Shown here piece by piece: positions 57,092-64,000 of a stretch of 64,000 bases of DNA. The stretch spans positions 186,001-250,000 of the forward strand of contig JAUJYN010000043.1 of assembly GCA_030737835.1 (NCBI GenBank), written 5' to 3'. Position numbers and translations under genes: made by a program. A model generated the notes under the pieces. It searched no databases, was not told the DNA's origin, and was given only the letters and a program-made list of their open reading frames with translations. Each line of letters starts with the position of its first letter. The stretch's first letter is position 1. This DNA is from Acorus gramineus. Taxonomy: Eukaryota > Streptophyta > Magnoliopsida > Acorales > Acoraceae.

Positions 57092-57316
57092 TCTTTTTTT
57101 TTTTTTGGATTGTATACAATTTTGGCTATCTCACCTGTATAAAAATTCCTGCTTGAACATGCATAAATATAATAAAAATGCATTGATATTTACATAAATC
57201 CATTATAATCACTTGACTCCTGTTTCTAAACACCAATGCATAATACATAAATACAATACACAGAAATGAAAATGCATGAATATAATAAAAGTGTTTTACA
57301 TCCAACAGAAATACAA

Positions 57317-59546
57317 TCATCCAAATATTCTCATAAGTCCTTTCTTTTTAGCTTTTCTCGGAGCAGGAGGTGCTGATGAAGAGGGTACGTCAGTTGCTGT
57401 GGATGGCGGCACACCTGATTGTGGTGGAGTGGTAAATTGTTCGCCCGATCCCCGACTGGCAGTAGTAGAAGTACACCAAACCCTGCGTGGTCCACGAGTA
57501 TATGTCTGGAGTGTCATCTGTGGAGCTCGATCAGGAGCTGGGGCTGGTTGTTGTGGTTGCTCATCGATCTCTGCATCGAGTCGTACATCATTGAAGAACT
57601 CATCAATGGTGAATTCCGTGTGAGCGAAACTATCATCTACCACATCCTCAGAATCATCAGCATCTGTGGATGCACTGGGGGTACTCGAAGGTTGTCCCAT
57701 GTCTCCCATCATCGCATCTGCATAGTCCCGTGCCACAGCAACTATACGATCCCACTCACCGCAGTTGGGGTATAAGACCAACCCCCTTGCAAGCACCTCG
57801 GTAATGTTCTGTGTAACTCCCCCCTGTTAACAAAAGTTTCAATATGATAAGTAATATAAAATCATTTATCACTATCTAAAAATGTAACACGCGTTTAAAA
57901 TTCTTACCGAATTTGGTGCGACATAGCCTGGATGGTACTGTGGGGGTGGTGGAGGTGTGATATGTCTGACTGTTCTCTCCCAGTACCACTCCATATATCT
58001 CCTCGAACTCCGGGTATCAGGAAATTGGTGGATGTGATCCAATCGTTGGTCCCAACGCTCGATATAAGACTGGTGGAAAACTATCCAATTCACATCCTGT
58101 CTACCTCGTCTGTTTACCCGGTCGATGGCCTCTACATCAGATGGAATGTCCTGACGCCATCCAAATTGACGTGCGACTCGATCTGGCACGTGCATCTCCA
58201 CAATATCAAAGCAAATGAGTGGGACCCTAGCCGTCCACAACTCCATATGATCCATACATGCAGGTGGTAGTGTCTCATATGCCCCAGGATAAGGCTGCCA
58301 TATAACCTACCAAAAACCAAATATATAATTAGTATGACAATTAACGTAGAATATATCATTTGTGAAATATATGGCTAATTGTATAGTTACCTGCGACTCA
58401 AGCTGATAGTCCAGTTGTGCTCTATAGTATATCAGAACACGCGAATTTTCATCAAACCTCTGAGTCACCTTCCACCTGAAATATCGAATTCTTTTATTGA
58501 ACATTTTCTATGAATTGACAAAAGAAGATGAAAATATTGACATTACCTTGCTCCCAAAGGTCGATCTCCAAGAATAAAATCCGGATCATGCAATGACGGT
58601 CGTCCCACATGTAATCTCTCCCACGACCATAGCTGCATTGGAACAAAATCTTTAGTAACACAGGAAAAAAAACAAATTGAGTATGTATGGATGAAAATTG
58701 GGGTTTGCATATTACCTGTAGCAAAGAATAAAAACCATGAGATCCTGCCGACATCCTCTCTCCAAGCACACTACCTCTGTACAATGCTCTATATAAGTGG
58801 GCCAACGCAGCTGCACCCCATGAATATCGACCAGCATCCTCAAAATCTCTGAATAAATGAAGGTAGCACGCATGTATCTTATTTCCTGTGCCATCGGCGA
58901 AGATTGTTGATCCAAGCACAAATAAGATATGCACGTGCATACTGCTGGAGGATATCGTCGTCCAATTCAACATCTGGTACGATGCTGAAGGTTTCTTTAA
59001 GCCACGAGAGAAAAATTCTTCCACCCTTGATCTTATCTGCAGGGGGGCCAACACCTAACAGCTCCTCACAAACGCTGGCCCAATCATCGTGGTCTGTGAT
59101 ACCAGTCACGGGCTTGCCATCAATGGGTAGTCCAGTCAGAATAGCAACGTCCTGAAGTGTAATTGTCATCTCGCCATGTCGCAGATGAAATGTGTTGGTC
59201 TCTGGTCTCCATCTCTCAGTCAGTGCTTGTAGAAGTCGATGATCTGATCTGGTATACCCCTCTCTGTCAAATAATACAACCCCGATGCCCTCACGTATGG
59301 CTCGATGCGTGGATCCATGACCCAGTGACGCAATGCCACCATGTGGATAGTAAACTTGGAGGAGTCGGTCTGTTTAAGGAAATTATATATTCAAGTAAGA
59401 AAAAAATCATATATGAAGAATAACATTAGAGAAAAACACATCATTTGTCATACCTTGCCCTGGAATCCATGATGAGACCTATGAGATCCCTGAAAATACA
59501 GCAAATCATCCACGACGGGTCCATGCCACTCACGGATGTCCATCAC
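57317..59546 (-). pseudogene. Plant mobile domain (PMD) gene, frameshifted
   Basis: Exons on the minus strand: 59454-59546 (MDIREWHGPVVDDLLYFQGS), 58716-59369 ([14 protein letters not shown] ... [20 protein letters not shown] ... [20 protein letters not shown] ... SWGAAALAHLYRALYRGS), about 58544-58634 (ERLHVGRPSLHDPDFILGDR), about 58391-58478 (WKVTQRFDENSRVLIYYRAQ), about 57909-58308 (IWQPYPGAYETLPPACMDHM onward) and 57317-57826 (Ser/Pro-rich tail). Splice sites fit at each boundary. This is the PMD of the MAIN/MAIL1 and PP7-long-form family, which plants have in transposons and as host genes acting in silencing. Two frameshifts, near 59236 and 58925, offset each other in length but break the protein. 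The first exon has an acceptor, so coding sequence should precede it. Confidence 0.78.
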
Positions 59547-59628
59547 CTGTAATTTGAACACAAGTTAATATCTACTCAAACAATTGAACATTCATCATCA
59601 TATCACAATCATATTTAACATCAATTAC

Positions 59629-61725
59629 CAGCATTTGTATTTCTACGTGGACATTTTTCTATGGCCTTTCTCATGACATATTGAACATGTATATCTCAGA
59701 CTTGGATCCCTGGAGTCCATATGCATACGTCGGCGAGTTGATACAGGGCGCCCCGCTTGTCTCCTAACATTTGGTGGGATGAAGATGGGATCGTTTTCCG
59801 TAGGAATCGGCCAACGACTTTTATCATCAACGGAGTGGAATCGGGGTTCATAAGTGTGTCTATATGACTCTGAGGAAAGCCAATGTGACACATATCTCCC
59901 AGGACTAATACGAGCATACCCACAGGCCGCTATGACATGTGCACATGGATAGTGAAACAACTTCGGAACATGACATTGACATTCTGCATTGTCAGGATAT
60001 AGGAAAACAATGTACATAACCGCATTCTTGTCTTGGACATTGAATTCTGATCTATCAAGCCTTCTTACTAACATCGCCCTTGCATCATGTGCAGTTCTCT
60101 CCAAATGTTGCTGCATAGATGGCACATGTTCACCTGACATGCTCTCGGCCGATTCACGCCTTGTATAAAAATACTCTGACACTCGTATGAATGTCTGTTG
60201 TAATATGGCAGTGATTGGCAACCCTCTTACACCTTTCAAGACACTGTTCATGCTTTCTGCTCTATTGGTGGTCATCGTGCCATGACGACGGCCATCGTCA
60301 TAACAAAGGGCCCATGTTTGTGGAGGGACTTGATCAAGCCATGTGCGAGCTTGTGAGGAGGCAGTAAGAATCTTTCGCATTTCATCAGCAAATTGATTTG
60401 GACATTTCAAGGTGGCAGCCCTCCACACCTGGTCACTCAACTCCTTTGATTTTACATGTTTTTTGAAGTTGTCTATCATGTGTCTCATACAGAAACGATG
60501 GTGCCATGTTACATTGCTTGATTCCTCAATATCCTTCATGCCTGCTATGATGCCCAAGTGCCGATCAGATATGACACACAAATTGTTTATACCACCAACA
60601 GAAAAGAACAAGTTCCAAAGGAAGAAGGTCCAACTGCTTCTGTTCTCAGATTCAACTATAGCAAAGGCTATCGGAAGCAAACCATTTTCTGCATCGCAAG
60701 CAGTGGCTATCAGGAGAGTTCCTTTATACTTTCCATACAGATGTGTTCCATCGATGCAAACCAATGGACGACAATGTTTGAAAGCCTCTAAGGCTGGACC
60801 GAATGCCCAAAAAACACGTTCAAACTGTCGGATCGGTCTGCCCATGTTATTCTCTTGTATGACAGGGCCTTCGAAGAACACAGTTGTTCCTGGATTAGAC
60901 CTCCTCAAGGCATCAACATATAGAGGCAACTCAGCATATGATTCCTCCCAATTTCCAAATATCCTCTCCATAGCCTTCCATTTGGCACGGTTTGCCTTTG
61001 AATATGAAATTGTGTAGTGATGATCAGCACGTATCCTGTCCATTATCTCAGTAGCACTGATTCTCAAATTATGACGAATCGTTGGCATAATCAGCTGTGA
61101 GATATAATCAGAACTAAATTGTCTGTGATTTGAACTGAGAAGAGGATCCAAGCATGTATGAGGAACTCTCAGAGTGGAAATCTTGAACATTTCTGAACCA
61201 CCGACCCTCCTCGCATATAATCTCCAATTACATTCATCATTTATGCACTTAACGGCGTATTTTTCTGCATTTGATTTCACCACATGACATTGTGCGCATT
61301 TCTTTATGCTCCAGGTTCGGACAGCATTAATGAGTGACTTCTTATTCGCGAAAAGCTGACCAACCTCAAGTTCATTACACGAAGAAGATCCGATTTCATA
61401 AATGCATGGATGGACATTTTCAGCCACCGCCTGCTCCATAAGCTCACGTGTAGGAAACATTTGAGGAACACCATATTCACTGATGGCAGTACTCCTCACA
61501 TCATGGTCCTCCTCACTATCAGGTTCCTCACTATCAGGTTCCTCTGCTTCTTCTTCTTCTTCGGTATCTTCATCATCATCCTCTTCTTCTTCTTCCCCTT
61601 CTTGATCTTCTTCTTCTCCCCAATCTTGATCTTCTTCTTCTCCCCCTTCTTGATCTTCTTCTCCTTCATTGTTCACTTCAATTCCTTCACGAATATCGTC
61701 CCAACCCATGTCATGAAATGGGGAC
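59629..61725 (-). pseudogene. MuDR-type transposase (MURA), main exon
   Basis: An open frame runs from the acceptor at 61725 to a TAG just after 59643. Numbering from the ATG at 61709 (688 residues): a very acidic Glu/Asp-rich segment (13-68); MuDR DNA-binding-type region (about 110-190, with C-x-C-type pairs); MULE transposase core (about 315-410) with CIDGTH (D320) and SDRH (D382); the downstream NRAES (E485), together a plausible DDE triad; SWIM zinc finger CQCHVPKLFHYPCAH (577-591); and a zinc knuckle starting CSICHEKGH (675-683). The length is near that of full MURA proteins once the upstream exon is added. The frame ends abruptly inside the knuckle at a run of five A (59654-59658). Confidence 0.9.
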
Positions 61726-61801
61726 CTATAAATGCAAACACAATATACTTACATATATGAATACACCCACCAAAAACATCCTATAAATTCACAATACTTA
61801 C

Positions 61802-62294
61802 AAATGTGGTATATTCACACTCCCATAGGCATTGGTCGGTGTTGCATCAATCATATTCTCTTGGGTGCACGGAACAAACGACGACGATGAAGGTTGATAT
61901 GGTTCACGAACAATGGAAGGATATGAATCTTCTGCATCATAATTCATCGCGCCACGGACTCTTTGTATGATCTCTTCCTTCTCTAACCATATTTGAATGA
62001 TATGCGCGTGCTTTGGGTACATCATTATCATAACTTTCACCCCCATATCATCTTCGAGAGGGGCACCCAAACACTTTCCGTCGTGAGTTGGATGCACAGC
62101 AGTCATGGACAATTTGTAAAGACTTGGATCGGTCCCGTCAAATGGTACATCATTTGGAGTAAATCGACATAAGAGATCTTCTTATTTATGATGGTGGTTT
62201 TCATGGTACCACCTTCATAAAATGAACTATCTTCGCGTCGAACAATCCTCCCGTTAAAAGAGTACATTAACGGGACATCGGATTTCTTTACCAT
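61802..62294 (-). pseudogene. N-terminal exon of the MURA transposase
   Basis: Begins at an ATG (62294): MVKKSDVPLMYSFNGRIVRR ... DLLQMMYHLTG, then a one-base loss near 62148 shifts the frame, which resumes as DPSLYKLSMTAVHPTHDGKC ... IQIWLEKEEI. The exon ends at a GTAAGT donor (61801-61796). The 76-base intron 61726-61801 ends in TTTATAG, and joining gives an in-frame link to the main exon (HL then SPFHDMGW). The N-terminal MULE domain of this type is common in plant MURA proteins. Confidence 0.78.
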
Positions 62295-62847
62295 CTAAAC
62301 CATAAATTATTCAACTTAGTAAATATATTTCTAAATTCATAATAATAAAATCCATCCAACACATACACATTAAACACAAAAAACATTCATGCAACACATA
62401 CAAAGCATATTTCCTAAAAATAGCCTTTAATTTTTTTAAAATGTTTACTAAGAGGCCATTGAATTATTTCCTAAGGCCATACAATTTTTAAAAAAAATTT
62501 CAAATTTTTTTAAGATTTAAAAGTTTATTTTGACAAATAAGACATTTTAAAATAACCAAAACCCTAAAAAAAATCGCATTTCACTTAACAAAACATCATA
62601 CAATCAACATTCCAATAATAAATAAATTCAACATTCAACATTTAGGATTTTTTATAAAAACCCTAATTTATTCAATAAAATCAAAACAATTGACAAATAA
62701 ATAATAAAATTCAAGAACATTTAGGGTTTTGATGTTTACCTTCGGATTCAAACTTGTTTTTGATGATTTTTCGGGGTTGGCAACGGGTGGGTGGGTGAAA
62801 GAGGGAGAAAAGGGGTGAAAATTTTTGTGTTTTAGGGCTTGGCAGCG

Positions 62848-63025
62848 GGGACGGCGTATATATATGCCGTCCCTGGAGACGGCGTATATATATGCCGTCC
62901 CTGGAGACGGTATATATATATACCGTCTCCAGTATATATATATGCCGTCTCCAGTATATATCCTTAGTTGTTTTTTTTTAGGATTGCAACACTGGAGACG
63001 GATTATATATAATCCGTCTCCAGTG
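62848..63025. repeat. Right subterminal palindrome array of the MULE
   Basis: Palindromes at 62848-62873 (GGGACGGC/GCCGTCCC arms), 62875-62901, 62903-62930 (perfect 28-mer, GGAGACGG/CCGTCTCC around TATATATATATA), a half-unit at 62933-62953, and 62990-63025 (perfect 36-mer, CACTGGAGACGG/CCGTCTCCAGTG). The last matches the core of the 56-bp palindrome at the left end. Confidence 0.9.
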
Positions 63026-63112
63026 TAAAATGCCATCGGGGCTAGTTTTTGCAAATATTCGGGTGGGGGGGCTATTTTTGTAAATATTTAATTTTTCGGG
63101 GCTAAAAATGCT

Positions 63113-63481
63113 TAAATTCAAAAAAGATTTGCTTTATAGACTGTGTTTTGGCTACCTTTTTAATGTCTATTATAGTATTAGTATTATTGCTTTGATTCTT
63201 TACATCAAGGTTCATTCTATATTAAGGATCAGTTGGGTATGCATGAAAATGAGGGAAAGTGAGGGAAAGAGCCTTTCCTTCATTTTCTCTGGCCTCTTTT
63301 GTCTTATTATAAGAAGGGAATACTTTTATTTTCTCACTTTTTCGTCACAGGCATGAACAACAAATTTTATTGTCACTTTTCATCACATGCACAAAAAACA
63401 AAAAACTAGTGAAATTTTCCTTTCCACCGGTTCTCTTTGACCCATATTTCTTCACTTTCTTTCATTTTTCATGCAAGATTG
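63113..63481. other. AT-rich spacer, nothing recognised
   Basis: Between the MULE end and the second copy of the 55671-56194 segment. It could be intron of the DUF3754-like gene or old transposon debris. No open frame or repeat that I can assign. Confidence 0.5.
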
Positions 63482-64000
63482 CTAAACGGACCTCGCAAAG
63501 ATTACCGGAGAGAGAAAGTCAGGGGAGAAGTCGGTGCGATTTGAGGGAAATTGATTTCGTGGGGGGTATTTCAGGCGTCATGGGTAGTTTGGGTAGGAAT
63601 TGTGAATAGGAACTGATCAAGGGTAAAACAACAATTGGATACAGCTGCAGAGGCAAAAAAAAATTCCCAAAAGTCCAGGGGTACAGAAAAAACCAGGGGC
63701 TTGGTCCAGGGGCATATCGATAATTTACCCAAAAAAAAAAGTATTTTTACTTTTAAGTCCCCACAAACTATAGGATTTAGTGATTGATCCATCACTTCTT
63801 CATATTTTTGTTTTAGTCACCAGATTTAAAGGATATGTTCATTTTTAGTCCCTGAGAGGGACTTATCCCTAAATTTTTTAACTTTTTTTTAATCTTTAGA
63901 AGGACTATAAAAAAATATATCCTTTAAATCTGAAAATTAAAATTAAAATATGAACAAGTGAAGAATCGATTATTAAATTCTATAGTTTATAGGGATTTAA
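63482..64000 (-). repeat. Second copy of the 55671-56194 segment
   Basis: Nearly identical over about 520 bp to 55671-56194, covering both the MULE-like terminal sequence (63482-63730) and the adjoining MITE (63741 on). The left edge is sharp at GCTAAACGG. The copy runs off the window end, so its full length is unknown. Confidence 0.88.

Larger units (their letters stand above)
56811..63112 (-). mobile_element. Mutator-like element with transposase and plant mobile domain gene
   Basis: The left end (56811-56930) and right end (63020-63112) are inverted repeats of roughly 105 bp. The shared core reads CAAAAATAGCCCC, CACCCGAATATTTGCAAAAA and CTAGCCCCG. Palindrome arrays lie just inside both ends. 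Between them, all on the minus strand, are MuDR transposase exons and plant-mobile-domain exons. I could not define an 8-10 bp TSD: flanks TTTTTTAAA and TAAATTCAA do not match, and the exact ends are uncertain by several bases. Confidence 0.82.

Noticed and set aside
60412..61017. Open frame of about 200 codons on the plus strand opposite the transposase
   Set aside because: It is the antisense shadow of a well-supported MURA frame, with no recognisable motif.
61410..61760. Phe-rich open frame resembling a membrane protein, plus strand
   Set aside because: It is the reverse complement of the Glu-rich acidic segment of the transposase (GAA/GAG read as TTC/CTC).

Overview
The window is plant nuclear DNA, from a transposon-dense, probably heterochromatic part of an angiosperm genome; I cannot name the species. 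The evidence is: Ty3/gypsy chromoviruses with a tRNA-Met primer site (TGGTATCAGAGCC), LTRs of about 2.6-3.6 kb and an integrase C-terminus resembling the Tekay/Del type; MuDR-type transposons; a broken DUF1985-Ulp1 gene; a plant-mobile-domain gene; and the first exon of what looks like a plastid-targeted DUF3754 protein. I see no bacterial genes, rRNA, tRNA or CRISPR.

Layout. Bases 1-38583 are a stack of nested, inverted and truncated chromoviruses. A decayed plus-strand element (RT piece 1-328, pol end 6050-6268, LTR 6283-9738) is invaded by a minus-strand complex (329-6049). A second minus element (9739-17552) follows, then a chimeric plus element (17553-25090), then the pol and 3' LTR of another plus element (25091-38583). 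That last LTR holds a minus solo LTR (29807-37948), which holds a further minus LTR (32295-37316), which holds a truncated plus element (33458-36960). The 38583 LTR end lies directly in an exon of a minus-strand Ulp1-like protease gene.

Bases 38584-55402 are that DUF1985-Ulp1 gene in pieces. It is split by a solo LTR with TSD GTAAC (38955-41693) and by a nearly complete chromovirus with TSD CTAAC (42383-53114). Its 5' end lies in MULE-like terminal sequence at 55671-55924. Next come a small MITE, the DUF3754-like exon (56369-56742) and a second MULE (56811-63112) carrying a MuDR transposase and a plant-mobile-domain gene that look like one spliced fusion gene. The window ends in a second copy (63482-64000) of the 55671-56194 segment.

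The most interesting signal is inside the LTRs. LTR copies of several subfamilies and both orientations keep an intron-like architecture: a GC-rich intron, a 36-nt AG/GT-bounded mini-exon, a second intron with G-rich tandem repeats, and a terminal exon encoding an acidic tail ending in the same TAG stop. All indels seen in that terminal exon are multiples of three. No AUG is visible in the first exon of the best copy, so function is open. Two other strong patterns are palindrome arrays with compensating changes at the ends of the MULE, and a 105-130 bp MITE-like module with 9-bp target duplications scattered through the LTRs.
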